From NCBI RefSeq assembly GCF_002902345.1, contig NZ_PPQB01000022.1, forward strand, positions 3,946-67,945: 64,000 nt of DNA. The letters are read 5' to 3'. Source of the stretch: Staphylococcus arlettae. GTDB lineage: Bacteria; Bacillota; Bacilli; Staphylococcales; Staphylococcaceae. Position 1 is the first letter of the stretch. Every line of letters starts with the position of its first letter. Of the stretch, positions 45,867 through 54,796 are shown piece after piece. A program made the position numbers and the translations under genes. The notes under the pieces are model-generated. The model did no database searches. It saw nothing but the letters and a program-made list of their open reading frames with translations, and had not been told where the DNA came from.

Positions 45867-46622
45867 TTACTGCTTAATAAAACCTGACTTATTCAGTTGT
45901 TCCAACATTTCAAGTCTTTGTTTACTACTCATAAAGCCAGCAATTTGATCTGACCATGTTTCTGAACGTTCTCCATTCGTACGATTACGATAATATTCAC
46001 TTACTGTTTGGTCAAAAGCTTCAATTTCTTGTCGTTGACGTTCTTTGTCGCTATTATATTTGTTTTGATGGAAGATGTGTTCTAAAGGTAGACGTGGCTT
46101 AGGTTCGCCATTTTCATCGTCTGCAGGTTCGCCGAGAGCCATACCAAATAGTGGGAAAGTATGTTCAGGTAAACCAAGAATATCTTTAACACGTGCTACG
46201 TCGTTACGTAAAGATCCTAAATAAACCATGCCATAACCTTTATCTTCAGCAGTAACGGCAATATTTTGTGCTACTAAAGCCACATCAATTGCACCGACTA
46301 ATAGACCTTCAGCAGATTCAAAAGACACGCTCATGTCTACTTTTTTATCGTCGTTAATCGTAGCATGTCTGTAATAATCCATAACGAACACTAATAAATA
46401 TCCATTTTCAACAACGTAAGGCTGTCCTGACACTTCTTTTAATTGCTCTTTAATAGTAGGATCATTAATTCCGATAATCGAATACGTTTGTAGGTAACTA
46501 GATGTAGAAGCATTTTGACCTGCTTCTATTTATTCTTTTATCGTTTCCTCGGGAATGTCATTAGGCTTGAATTTTCTTACTGAATGATGTTGTTTCAATA
46601 AGTTATATACATAATCTGTCAC
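45867..46622 (-). pseudogene. nfrA: NADPH-dependent nitro/flavin oxidoreductase (nfrA) with an in-frame stop
   Basis: With the GTG at 46622 (AAGGAGCG upstream) the frame covers 251 codons, the length of staphylococcal NfrA, but codon 31 is TAA (46530-46532). Upstream: VTDYVYNLLKQHHSVRKFKP; downstream: IEAGQNASTSSYLQTYSIIG and a long intact remainder ending GFIKQ. The context EE-TIKE-stop-IEAGQ suggests a TTA (Leu) to TAA change. The downstream part keeps the FMN-type nitroreductase fold. NfrA reduces nitro compounds, flavins and S-nitrosoglutathione in S. aureus, and the loss of the FMN-binding N-terminus should inactivate it. Confidence 0.85.
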
Positions 46623-46748
46623 ATTAATCGCTCCTTATTTGTAAATTTCATACTTCACTTTAACAAATAAAATCGATTAACCCTTATTATAATGCTTACC
46701 CGTTTTCTCAACTTTTAAATATATTGAAAGTAAAATCATTTCTCGTTA

Positions 46749-46769
46749 TGATAATTATAATGATAATAG
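46749..46769 (+). promoter_or_regulatory. Fur/PerR-like box upstream of the hydratase
   Basis: TGATAATTATAATGA and the overlapping TTATAATGATAATAG fit 13 of 15 positions of the Fur and PerR consensus respectively. The site ends 33 bp before the next start codon. It could also serve the divergent nfrA. Confidence 0.45.
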
Positions 46770-46802
46770 TAACAATTTTCTGAAAATTTAAGGAGAGATT
46801 AT

Positions 46803-47582
46803 ATGTCAAAGGATACTAAAGTTATTGCAGATTCACTTTTCACTGCTTTCAAGGCGCATGAACCTATTGATTTTGTGAGCAACACATATAATATAACTGA
46901 AGCTGACGCATATCATACGCAATCATTATTAATAGAACAATTGCAAACTGTTGATAACTCTAATATCGCTGGCTATCGTGTTAATATGACTAATGACGCT
47001 ACTCAAATACTTGCGAATACTAATGAACCTGCATACGGGACTATTTTATCCAGTAAAATTGTTCAATCCAATGAATCTATCTCATTATCGAGCCTATTTA
47101 ATCCTCTCATAGAACCTGAAATTATGTTTATTGTAACTGACGACATTCCTATGGATGCTGATGATGCTACTATTTTGTCATGTGTTGATATCGCACCAGG
47201 TTTAGGAATTGCCGACGCCCGCTATAAAAATTGGTTCCCCAACTTTACTTTAAGTGATTTTATCTCAGATAATTCAGCCACAGGACTTGTTGTCGTTGGA
47301 GAAATTGTTCCAGCATCAACAATTTCCGCATTAGCGAATGTAGAAATGACATTAACACACAATAGTATAGAGGTTGCTGAAGGTTCCGCCGAAATCGTCT
47401 TGGGAAACCCCTTCAAATCATTAACATGGTTAGTTTCTAAATTACAACAGCACAACAAACAATTAACGAAAGGTCAACTTGTGGCTTCCGGTACGTTTAT
47501 AAGAGCCTTACCAATAACTCATGGTACGTACCACGCTACTTTTACTGATATTGGTGAAATTAGCGTAACCTTTGTTGATTAA
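46803..47582 (+). CDS. 2-keto-4-pentenoate hydratase-like protein (FAH superfamily)
   Basis: 259 residues. Hydratase/decarboxylase subgroup: NITEADAYHTQSLLIEQL, IAGYRVNMTN, EPAYGTILSSKIV, and LIEPEIMFIVTDDIP with metal-binding Glu. The rest contains GNPFKSLTWLVSKLQQH, LVASGTFIRALPI and HATFTDIGEISV. No aromatic-degradation genes are nearby, so the natural substrate is unclear. S. aureus has this gene in the same place, next to nfrA and ahpCF. AAGGAGAG upstream of the ATG. Confidence 0.85.
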   Translation: MSKDTKVIADSLFTAFKAHEPIDFVSNTYNITEADAYHTQSLLIEQLQTVDNSNIAGYRVNMTNDATQILANTNEPAYGTILSSKIVQSNESISLSSLFNPLIEPEIMFIVTDDIPMDADDATILSCVDIAPGLGIADARYKNWFPNFTLSDFISDNSATGLVVVGEIVPASTISALANVEMTLTHNSIEVAEGSAEIVLGNPFKSLTWLVSKLQQHNKQLTKGQLVASGTFIRALPITHGTYHATFTDIGEISVTFVD

Positions 47583-47606
47583 GCTACCATACATGCCTGA
47601 TAAAAC

Positions 47607-47764
47607 GAGACTGGGACAATATTGATTGTCTTAGTCTCTTTTCATATTGGCAGTAGCTGACTGCATTGAAAATACGCTTCAAATCAAGTTTGTTTCAATG
47701 CTAGTCATCCTTTCCGGGGTGGGACGACGAAATCATTTTTTCAAAATCAGATTTCTGTCCCACT
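47607..47764 (-). repeat. Dispersed repeat R1, full copy in reverse orientation
   Basis: Reverse complement of the 20-176 element at roughly 93 percent identity by eye, with all three hairpin-forming parts kept. Downstream, 47765-48015 holds no gene that I can support. Confidence 0.8.
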
Positions 47765-48015
47765 CCCTTTTATTGTGTTATTTCATTATATTAAACTATT
47801 TTCATATTCTAAATGATGTTTAGTTGAGAATAAAAGTGGCTAATTGATATTAGTAGATTGCTAAATAAGTTATTACTACCTAACAAAATACACTTTACCG
47901 AATACGATGTCAGAGTGACACTGGTAGTTATAGAAACTAGGTCGTAATAAACATTTATTATGCAATGTTGTTTGTTGACTATTTCACAATGTCATGTGAT
48001 AATGAATATCGGAGA

Positions 48016-48030
48016 TTAGAATAATTATCA
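48016..48030 (+). promoter_or_regulatory. PerR-like box upstream of ahpC
   Basis: TTAGAATAATTATCA, one mismatch from TTANAATNATTNTAA, about 75 bp before the start codon. PerR control of ahpCF is established in S. aureus and B. subtilis. Confidence 0.6.
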
Positions 48031-48106
48031 TCAAACAATTGAAATAATCAATTGTTACAATCTTCGTGTCAATAAAAGTAACATACAATTTAGGAGGATG
48101 TTTTTC

Positions 48107-48676
48107 ATGTCTTTAATCAATAAAGAAATTTTACCATTCACAGCGAATGCTTATGATCCACAACAAGATGAGTTCATCGAAGTATCAGAGGAAAATCTTA
48201 AAGGTTCTTGGAGTGTAGTATGCTTCTATCCTGCAGATTTCTCATTCGTATGTCCAACTGAATTAGAAGACCTACAAGGTCAATATGATAAATTACAAGA
48301 GCTTGGTGTAAATGTATTCTCAGTATCAACTGACACACATTTCGTACACAAAGCTTGGCACGATCATTCAGAAGCAATCAACAAAATCAAATACACTATG
48401 ATCGGAGACCCTTCTCAAACAATCACTCGTAACTTCGATGTGTTAGACGAAGATCTTGGTCTTGCACAACGTGGTACTTTCATTGTTGACCCTGATGGTG
48501 TAGTTCAAGCAGCTGAAGTAAATGCTGATGGTATTGGCCGTGATGCTAGTACGTTAGTACACAAACTTAAAGCAGCTCAATATGTACGTCAACACCCAGG
48601 TGAAGTATGCCCAGCTAAATGGGAAGAAGGTTCAGAAACATTACAACCTGGTCTTGATTTAGTAGGTAAAATTTAA
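48107..48676 (+). CDS. ahpC: Alkyl hydroperoxide reductase subunit C (peroxiredoxin)
   Basis: 189 residues. Peroxidatic Cys49 in [17 protein letters not shown], resolving Cys at about 168 in [10 protein letters not shown], and [14 protein letters not shown]. It reduces peroxides using electrons from AhpF. The ATG at 48107 follows a perfect AGGAGG by 7 nt (an upstream ATG at 48098 lies within the RBS region). Operon with ahpF. Confidence 0.97.
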   Translation: MSLINKEILPFTANAYDPQQDEFIEVSEENLKGSWSVVCFYPADFSFVCPTELEDLQGQYDKLQELGVNVFSVSTDTHFVHKAWHDHSEAINKIKYTMIGDPSQTITRNFDVLDEDLGLAQRGTFIVDPDGVVQAAEVNADGIGRDASTLVHKLKAAQYVRQHPGEVCPAKWEEGSETLQPGLDLVGKI

Positions 48677-48692
48677 GGAGGCATTGATTCGA

Positions 48693-50237
48693 ATGCTTAA
48701 TGATGAGTTAAAATCACAACTTAAACAACTACTGGAACTTATGGAAGGCGATGTAGTACTTCAAGCAAGTATCGGTTCTGATGATAAATCTAAAGAATTA
48801 GAAACATTATTAGACGAAGTTGCAAGTATGTCATCTCATATCTCAGTAGAAAATGCTGACCTTAAACGTACACCTAGCTTTTCAGTCAACCGTCCTAATG
48901 AACAGACTGGTATTACTTTTGCTGGTTTACCAATGGGTCACGAATTTAACTCACTTGTTCTTGCCTTATTACAAGTAAGTGGTCGAGCACCAAAAGAAGA
49001 ACAAGCGGTTATCGATCAAATTTCAGCTTTAGATCGTCCACTACATTTTGAAACATATATTAGTTTAACATGTCAAAAATGTCCGGATGTAGTACAAGCC
49101 CTAAACTTAATGAGTTTATTAAATCCTAATATCACTCATACTATGATTGACGGTGCTATTTTCAGAGAAGAAGCTGAAAACATTATGGCCGTACCTGCCA
49201 TTTTCCTTAACGGAGAAGAATTTGGTAATGGTCGTATGACAGTACAAGATATCTTAACAAGTTTAGGTAGTACAGCTGATCCAGCTGAGTTTGATAACAA
49301 AGAGCCATACGATGTATTAATCATTGGTGGCGGTCCTGCAAGTGGTAGTGCTGGTATTTACACTGCACGTAAAGGGTTACGTACAGGTATTGTTGCTGAC
49401 CGTATTGGTGGTCAAGTTAATGATACAGCAGCTATCGAAAACTTCATTACCGTTAAAGAAACTGACGGACCTAAGTTCTCTTCAGCACTTGAGGACCATA
49501 TTAACCATTATGATATCGACGTTATGACTGGTGTGCGTGCGGATGATATCGAAAAAACTGACAGTGGTATTTTTGTAACTTTAGATAATGGTGCTAAGTT
49601 ACAAAGTAAAACAGTTATTCTTGCTACTGGTGCACGTTGGCGTAAACTGCAAGTGCCTGGTGAAGAAGCCTTAATTAATAAAGGTGTTGCTTTCTGCCCT
49701 CACTGCGATGGTCCATTATTCGAAAATAAAGATGTTGCAGTTGTAGGTGGCGGTAATTCTGGTGTTGAGGCAGCAATAGACTTAGCTGGTATAGCAAGCC
49801 ACGTAACCTTATTAGAACGTAATGCTGAATTACGTGCTGACGATGTATTACAACAGCGTTTAACTTCACTATCAAATGTAACAATAATCAAAAACGCTCA
49901 AACAACTGAAGTATTGGGCGACAATGCTGTAACTGGTATTGCCTATGAAGATTTAGCAACTGGTGCCAAACATGACATTACTCTTGACGGTATCTTTGTT
50001 CAAATCGGTCTATTACCAAATACAGAATGGTTAGATGACGCTGTTGAATTAAATGAAGCACATGAAATTAAAATTGATCGTCGTAATGCGACAAGTATGC
50101 CAGGCGTATTCGCTGCTGGTGATGTAACAGATGATCGCAATAAACAAATTATTATTTCTATGGGTGCAGGCGCAAATGCAGCACTTAATGCATTTGATTA
50201 TATTATTCGTAATAGCGCTGAACCTGTACATCAATAA
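48693..50237 (+). CDS. ahpF: Alkyl hydroperoxide reductase subunit F (flavoprotein)
   Basis: 514 residues. N-terminal pair of thioredoxin folds with Cys in SLTCQKCPDVVQAL (about 129-132), then an NADH:disulfide reductase core with the FAD site VLIIGGGPASGSAGIYTARKG, the redox pair in AFCPHCDGPLF, NAD-binding VAVVGGGNSGVEAAIDLAG and GVFAAGDVTDDRNKQI. Reduces AhpC with NADH. The ATG at 48693 is preceded by AAGGAGG; the stop of ahpC is 16 nt away. Followed by a strong terminator. Confidence 0.97.
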   Translation: MLNDELKSQLKQLLELMEGDVVLQASIGSDDKSKELETLLDEVASMSSHISVENADLKRTPSFSVNRPNEQTGITFAGLPMGHEFNSLVLALLQVSGRAPKEEQAVIDQISALDRPLHFETYISLTCQKCPDVVQALNLMSLLNPNITHTMIDGAIFREEAENIMAVPAIFLNGEEFGNGRMTVQDILTSLGSTADPAEFDNKEPYDVLIIGGGPASGSAGIYTARKGLRTGIVADRIGGQVNDTAAIENFITVKETDGPKFSSALEDHINHYDIDVMTGVRADDIEKTDSGIFVTLDNGAKLQSKTVILATGARWRKLQVPGEEALINKGVAFCPHCDGPLFENKDVAVVGGGNSGVEAAIDLAGIASHVTLLERNAELRADDVLQQRLTSLSNVTIIKNAQTTEVLGDNAVTGIAYEDLATGAKHDITLDGIFVQIGLLPNTEWLDDAVELNEAHEIKIDRRNATSMPGVFAAGDVTDDRNKQIIISMGAGANAALNAFDYIIRNSAEPVHQ

Positions 50238-50262
50238 ATTGACGATAACACACAAAGTAGAC

Positions 50263-50297
50263 AACCCCTTTCGCATTAATTTGCGAAGGGGTTTTTA
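50263..50297 (+). terminator. ahpCF terminator
   Basis: AACCCCTTTCGCA / TGCGAAGGGGTT with a small loop, then TTTTATTT. Confidence 0.92.
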
Positions 50298-50362
50298 TTT
50301 TCTATATATAATTTTTTGTCTGTAAGGACCTTAAATATTAGTTCTCCTAAAATCTTTTATAG

Positions 50363-50484
50363 ATTGACAGTGTTTTATGCCGACTTCTGTGGGAATAACA
50401 TTAGCCAAAGACTACAGGCTAATGCAAGGGCCCGCGCAAAGCGTGCATAAATAAACTGCCTACATAGGTATAATTTGTCGACAG
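50363..50484 (+). repeat. Dispersed repeat R2, degenerate copy F
   Basis: Keeps GACAGTGTTTTATGCCGACT, TCTGTGGGAATAACA, GACTACAGGCTAATGCA, GCGCAAAGCGTGCA, CTGCC(T)ACATAGG and the closing GTCGACAGTCT. The gap 50238-50557 otherwise carries only a GAGAGTC/GACTCTC hairpin and a TATAAT at 50520. Confidence 0.7.
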
Positions 50485-50557
50485 TCTGAAGAGAGTCTTT
50501 TTGACTCTCCTTTTTATGTTATAATCGGCTCTAAAGTACTAGAAATTAGGTGTTTTT

Positions 50558-50899
50558 ATGTTTTTACTTATTGTTGCCAGCATCCATCTCTACTTAATGA
50601 AACGTTTGAAAACTACATCTCCAACAAATAATTCAAGTCATAACGGCACAGCTTACCAATCAAAGCGCGCCATGTTAGGTCCCCTTTATTGGAAAACAGC
50701 ACAGCATATGTACCAACGATTAACTACATATATATTTCGCAAAGTTTTTGTCATCGCCTTGCCTTTAACACTCATCGATATATGGTTATTCATAAGTTAT
50801 CGCAATGGTATCATTTTAATTATTGAGGTCATTATCTATTTATTACTACTTATAATTATCTATAGATTAATAGAACGTAAATTAAAACAACTTCAGTAA
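50558..50899 (+). CDS. Small membrane protein, unknown
   Basis: 113 residues. A short N-terminal hydrophobic stretch (MFLLIVASIHLYLM), a hydrophilic segment (TTSPTNNSSHNGTAYQSKRAMLGPLYW), then two membrane helices (VFVIALPLTLIDIWLFISY and GIILIIEVIIYLLLLIIIYRLI) and a basic end. TTAGGTG lies 5 nt before the ATG, with TATAAT about 30 bp upstream. No family recognised. Confidence 0.65.
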   Translation: MFLLIVASIHLYLMKRLKTTSPTNNSSHNGTAYQSKRAMLGPLYWKTAQHMYQRLTTYIFRKVFVIALPLTLIDIWLFISYRNGIILIIEVIIYLLLLIIIYRLIERKLKQLQ

Positions 50900-51034
50900 A
50901 TATCTTTTCTTGTTATCTCAGTTAGCAATGCCTATAATATTAAGAGGTTATTATATATTGCTCTATATACTGAACAAATTACCGTCGTTAATTAAATAAC
51001 ACGATTAAACAATATAAAGGAGTTAAATTACTGA

Positions 51035-51652
51035 ATGAAGAAATTTAGAATTTTGTTATTATTATTTGCTACGCTATTCATGCTTGCTGCATGTTCTAAT
51101 AGCGAGGATGATGATAATAAACACAGTCAAAAAAATGCACCTAAAAATGTCCAAAATATTTCTGAAGAAGACATATTTTCATCCTCAAAAACTGGAGAAA
51201 AAATAAGTACAGCAGAAATGAATAAAGCTATTGAAAAATACCTTGATGTTAACTCTGACATTATCGATAACAAATATCTTATGCAATACAAATTAGATAG
51301 ACAAACTGGTACCGATACTAAAATCACTGATAAACAAGCACAACGCTTATCTAAATTATCTCAAAATGCTGTTAAAAACGATGTTCGTTTCAAAAAATTC
51401 ATCGAATCTAACGACTTGCCAGAAGGATATAAACCCCATGCTGAACGAATCTTAAAATATTTCACTGCCTTAAACTCTACAATCAAAAATGTCGATAAAG
51501 ATATTGAAGAATTAGATTATCAACCACAAAATAAACTAAATGTTGTTGATGTATCAGCCAAACATGCTGGTGACGTTAATGGTAAGCAACAAAAGAAAAT
51601 TAAGCAATTTTTAGAAAAACATGATATTAACAGCGATGCTATCGATAAATAA
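51035..51652 (+). CDS. Lipoprotein, NDxxF-motif family
   Basis: 205 residues. Lipoprotein signal KKFRILLLLFATLFMLAACSN with the lipobox LAAC at Cys19, an acidic linker (SNSEDDDNKHSQKN), then an all-alpha domain with NAVKNDVRFKKFIESNDLPEGY, where NDVRF fits the staphylococcal NDxxF lipoprotein motif. Anchored to the outer face of the membrane. Function unknown. AAAGGAG upstream of the ATG. Confidence 0.78.
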   Translation: MKKFRILLLLFATLFMLAACSNSEDDDNKHSQKNAPKNVQNISEEDIFSSSKTGEKISTAEMNKAIEKYLDVNSDIIDNKYLMQYKLDRQTGTDTKITDKQAQRLSKLSQNAVKNDVRFKKFIESNDLPEGYKPHAERILKYFTALNSTIKNVDKDIEELDYQPQNKLNVVDVSAKHAGDVNGKQQKKIKQFLEKHDINSDAIDK

Positions 51653-51827
51653 AGTACAAATTATAAATTCACAAGAAAAATTGCACAATCATTGAGTTAT
51701 TTCATTAACACCTATCAACAAAATAATACAATCATTACAAAATGATGACAACTTCCGCTATCCTTGTCACTCGCCGGTTAAAGCAATATTACACATCAAC
51801 GATACACCCTGACATTCTATTTTTCGT

Positions 51828-51857
51828 AAAAAACCTTACATAATTGTAAGGTTTTTT
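51828..51857 (+). terminator. Terminator between the lipoprotein and the 71-residue membrane protein
   Basis: AAAAAACCTTACA-TAAT-TGTAAGGTTTTTT. It lies about 170 bp past the lipoprotein stop codon, with nothing else recognised in 51653-51827. Confidence 0.85.
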
Positions 51858-51944
51858 ATTGTTATTTAACTTTTGACGTTAGTCTCAATTTGTTAAACTG
51901 AGTTTGTAATTAGCACAGAGTATAAACTCAGACTGGAGGCACAC

Positions 51945-52160
51945 ATGGTTCTAACAATTTTAGTCGGAGCAATGGCTGCTGTCTTCATCGCAATCGGTCT
52001 TGTAGATAAACAAGAAAAACATGGCTTTATTTCAGCTAAACACATACTATTAAGCATTACTTATGTAGTGATTGCAGTGGTAGTTGGCAGTGTTTTAGAT
52101 AATATCGATGTCTTTTTCGAAGGCTTTCACAATAGTATAACAGCAGCCAAAAAATATTAA
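51945..52160 (+). CDS. Small membrane protein (71 aa), unknown
   Basis: Two membrane helices (LTILVGAMAAVFIAIGLV and HILLSITYVVIAVVVGSVLDN) separated by a loop DKQEKHGFISAK, and a polar end. ACTGGAGG 8 nt before the ATG is a strong RBS. Own terminator starts in the stop codon. No family recognised. Confidence 0.75.
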   Translation: MVLTILVGAMAAVFIAIGLVDKQEKHGFISAKHILLSITYVVIAVVVGSVLDNIDVFFEGFHNSITAAKKY

Positions 52161-52197
52161 CCTGACCATGTTGAATTTAACATGATCAGGTTTTTTA
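52159..52197 (+). terminator. Terminator of the 71-residue membrane protein gene
   Basis: AACCTGACCATGTT / AACATGATCAGGTT stem with a 6-nt loop then TTTT; it overlaps the end of the stop codon. Confidence 0.88.
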
Positions 52198-52378
52198 TAT
52201 GCTTTAAGTTTCCGACAATTTTGCTGTACCCCGTTTAGTTTAATGTTATTCATTTTATAATTTTTAAAAATGATTTTTTATGATATTAAGCTACAAAAAA
52301 TGTAAATTGTTCTTTACTATACATTTAAGTTATGTGACAATATAAACAATATTATAAACATTGGGGTGTCAGGAAAAA

Positions 52379-52741
52379 ATGAAATATCGTGTTCCTATGC
52401 TATTTTTAGCTATTATATTTATTTCGCTGTCAATCCTTACTATCGCATCTAACAATCCATCAGGGGGAAGTGGTGTCACTGTTGATCAACCACAAGATAT
52501 ATGGATGGTTGTTGCTTTCGCTGTAAGTATCTTTTTGCCAGCGCTAATACTAGGAATTTTTAATTCCACAGCTACTCGTGTCATTTCTAGCATTTATCAA
52601 ATTTTGTTTGCGATACCTGCATTTATATTAACTTTAGGTATCATCTTTACAACCGCAGTACCGATACTTGTTTTTGTCTTATTTTTATCGACAATAGTGA
52701 TTACTGCCAGTGCGGTTACCACTTTATGCGTCACTTCATAA
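52379..52741 (+). CDS. Integral membrane protein (120 aa), unknown
   Basis: Three to four hydrophobic segments (MLFLAIIFISLSILTIA, MVVAFAVSIFLPALILGIF, IYQILFAIPAFILTLGIIF, ILVFVLFLSTIVITASA), the first followed by an extracytoplasmic SNNPSGGSGVTVDQPQD. ATG at 52379 after AGGAAAAA. No family recognised. It ends near a bidirectional terminator shared with the phosphatase gene. Confidence 0.65.
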   Translation: MKYRVPMLFLAIIFISLSILTIASNNPSGGSGVTVDQPQDIWMVVAFAVSIFLPALILGIFNSTATRVISSIYQILFAIPAFILTLGIIFTTAVPILVFVLFLSTIVITASAVTTLCVTS

Positions 52742-52753
52742 CGATACATACTT

Positions 52754-52785
52754 AAGCCTTATTACAATTCAACGTAATAAGGCTT
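52754..52785. terminator. Bidirectional terminator before the histidine phosphatase gene end
   Basis: AAGCCTTATTAC / GTAATAAGGCTT, a perfect 12-bp stem, overlapping the 3' end of the minus-strand gene. Confidence 0.75.
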
Positions 52786-53340
52786 ACAATTTTCTATTTT
52801 TTTATCTATCACTTGTGCTTTAGTTTCGTATCCTAAATATACAAAAATACAACGAATAACCACTTGATGCGCTACAATAGCAATACTATCGAGTGATTTA
52901 TCGACTTCCTGTTCAAAAAAGTGTTGCACGCGTGCTAAAACATCTTCATAACTTTCGCCTTCAGGTGCCTTTTGAGTGAAACTATGTCTAAATTCACGAT
53001 AATTGTCATCATTAAAGAAATGTGTATATTCGCTTTGCTGTTCTACATCCTCAACATGTAATCCTTCAAAAATACCTAGTGAACGTTCTCTTAGTAATGC
53101 TGTTGTCTCAGCGGGTATATCTTTATCAAAAATTGCATTATATGTTTGTCTTGTACGTTGCAAATCAGATAAATAAATTTGCTGTACACGATGCTTATCA
53201 AAATATGATTGTAAAAACTGCGCATCTCGAGTCCCTTTTTCAGTTAATGGAACATCCAATTGGCCACAAAAGTAATTATTTCCTTGTTTTTTATCATAAT
53301 TAGACTGGGATTCTCCATGTCGGATTAAATAGATTTTCAT
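52762..53340 (-). CDS. Histidine phosphatase family protein (phosphoglycerate mutase-like)
   Basis: 192 residues. Catalytic IYLIRHGESQSNY (RHG with phospho-accepting His at about residue 8), VPLTEKGTRDAQFL, LSDLQRTRQT (substrate Arg), ERSLGIFEGLHVED (proton donor Glu) and SIAIVAHQVVIRCI (second catalytic His). Too short for a cofactor-dependent PGM, so a broad phosphatase is likelier. ATG preceded by AGGCGAGTGTA. Substrate unknown. Confidence 0.88.
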   Translation of the reverse strand: MKIYLIRHGESQSNYDKKQGNNYFCGQLDVPLTEKGTRDAQFLQSYFDKHRVQQIYLSDLQRTRQTYNAIFDKDIPAETTALLRERSLGIFEGLHVEDVEQQSEYTHFFNDDNYREFRHSFTQKAPEGESYEDVLARVQHFFEQEVDKSLDSIAIVAHQVVIRCIFVYLGYETKAQVIDKKIENCKPYYVEL

Positions 53341-53470
53341 TACACTCGCCTCTTTTCTTTCACGTTTCTAATACATTCATTTTAGCTTAAGCTAACAATG
53401 CTGTCACATCGTACAATACAACTATGGTAATGACACACAATTTGTTATGCTGTGAATTGAGGTGATGACT

Positions 53471-53839
53471 ATGAATAATCAAACGCACGCTCAAGACATA
53501 CAAGGTGGACGTGTGCTCGCTGCTATAAGTTATTTTAGTATCTTTTTTGCCCCGTTGATATTACCACTGATCGTGTGGATTTTTGCTTATAAGCCAGCGT
53601 CTACTCACGCTATGAAAGCATTAATTTATCATATTATTACATTAATTTGTCCATTTTTCTTAATTTTTAGTGGCGGATTAAGTCTAGCTACTTTGCAAGA
53701 CAATACGTCAAATTGGGTTTCTGTAGTAGGCATAATGATTACGCTATTGTTCATTATTTTAACTATATGGTATACGATCAAAAATGTTTATCGTGGCGTA
53801 AAAGTGCTCATTTCTAAAACAGCTTATTTTTATCCATAA
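53471..53839 (+). CDS. DUF4870-family membrane protein
   Basis: 122 residues, three to four membrane segments. Features of DUF4870/Tic20-like proteins: GGRVLAAISYFSIFFAPLILPLIVWIF and AMKALIYHIITLICPFFLIF with the closing WYTIKNVYRGVKVLI. The ATG at 53471 follows GAGGTGATG. Function unknown. Confidence 0.78.
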   Translation: MNNQTHAQDIQGGRVLAAISYFSIFFAPLILPLIVWIFAYKPASTHAMKALIYHIITLICPFFLIFSGGLSLATLQDNTSNWVSVVGIMITLLFIILTIWYTIKNVYRGVKVLISKTAYFYP

Positions 53840-53890
53840 AAAGGTTGGGTTGCTTAGTGTTAACACTCACACTTCGACAACTCAACCTTT
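53840..53890. terminator. Bidirectional terminator
   Basis: AAAGGTTGGGTTG / CAACTCAACCTTT with one mismatch between convergent genes. Confidence 0.78.
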
Positions 53891-53892
53891 AA

Positions 53893-54522
53893 TTAATTTG
53901 CTTTACTCAACAATAAATTGATAGACAAACCAACTAAGATGAAGCCAACAGCGTAATCAAAAAATGCTTTAATTTTACGATTAGCAAATAGTTTTTTGAT
54001 ATATTGAAAAATAAACACACAAAAAATAAACCAAATTAAAATGACTGAAGTCACTATAGCTGATAGGATCGCTATTTGAGATGTCACTGCGCCACCAGTA
54101 GAAAGAAACTGAGGTAGAATACTAATATAGTATAGTAACGCTTTAGGGTTTAATAAAGTACTTACAATACCTTGTCTATAAGAATTCAAATAACTAACTT
54201 GTGCTATTTTCATTGTTTCTGGAGTGAAATTTAAACCTTGGCGTGCACTAATAATACTGCGAATACCTAAGTAAATTAAATAACATGCTCCTAATATTTT
54301 AATTACTAAAAACACATAATACATTTGCGCTAAAATAAAAATAATACCAAAAATTGCTAATAATGAATAAATGACATGCCCTGATGTAATACCTAAAGCT
54401 GCCATTGTCCCGTTAACACGACCTGAAGAAATAGAATTTTTCATTACAATAAAAAAGTCAGGTCCAGGCACAATAATAATCATTAGCGTGATGGTAATAA
54501 ACGTAAGTAATCCTTCCAACAC
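53893..54522 (-). CDS. LysE-family amino acid exporter
   Basis: 209 residues, six membrane helices. RhtB/LysE signature: FITITLMIIIVPGPDFFIVMKNSISSGRVNGTMAALGITSGHVIYSLLA, GACYLIYLGIRSI and FRQGIVSTLLNPKALLYYISILPQF (YRQGIVSTLLNPKALL as written). Exports amino acids or related metabolites; specificity unknown. GGGGGAAG upstream of the ATG. Monocistronic. Confidence 0.88.
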   Translation of the reverse strand: MLEGLLTFITITLMIIIVPGPDFFIVMKNSISSGRVNGTMAALGITSGHVIYSLLAIFGIIFILAQMYYVFLVIKILGACYLIYLGIRSIISARQGLNFTPETMKIAQVSYLNSYRQGIVSTLLNPKALLYYISILPQFLSTGGAVTSQIAILSAIVTSVILIWFIFCVFIFQYIKKLFANRKIKAFFDYAVGFILVGLSINLLLSKAN

Positions 54523-54710
54523 AGCTTCCCCCTTTATTTTTTATTGTTAGCTTATCAATCTAGCATCAACTGCGCAATTACCTACGCTAAATTTATAGAG
54601 TCGCTCCCTACTCTATATAGCTATACATTTTATTATATTATTATGTTATTTTTACTATTATATTGTTTGATTTCATTGATTATTGACTCGTATATATGAT
54701 ATATTAATGG

Positions 54711-54791
54711 TGTAGTTGGAATCCGACTACTAGTCTTTTATATTCATGAACATATTACTCTTGGAGGCAACTATGTGTTGCCTCTTTTTTT
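54711..54791 (+). ncRNA. Candidate small RNA of about 80 nt with its own promoter and terminator
   Basis: TTGATT (54676-54681), 18-nt spacer, TATATT (54700-54705), a first hairpin GTAGTTGG...CCGACTAC, then GGAGG and a perfect terminator GAGGCAAC-TATGT-GTTGCCTC with seven T. The terminator loop also holds ATG with GGAGG in front of it, so an 11-codon leader-like ORF (MCCLFFYILTQ) could be read through. Nothing downstream on this strand is coding, which argues for an RNA. Confidence 0.5.
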
Positions 54792-54796
54792 ATATT

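Noticed and set aside
49136-50276. Several ORFs opposite ahpF
   Set aside because: Opposite strand of ahpF, no RBS, biased amino-acid composition from codon structure of the real gene.
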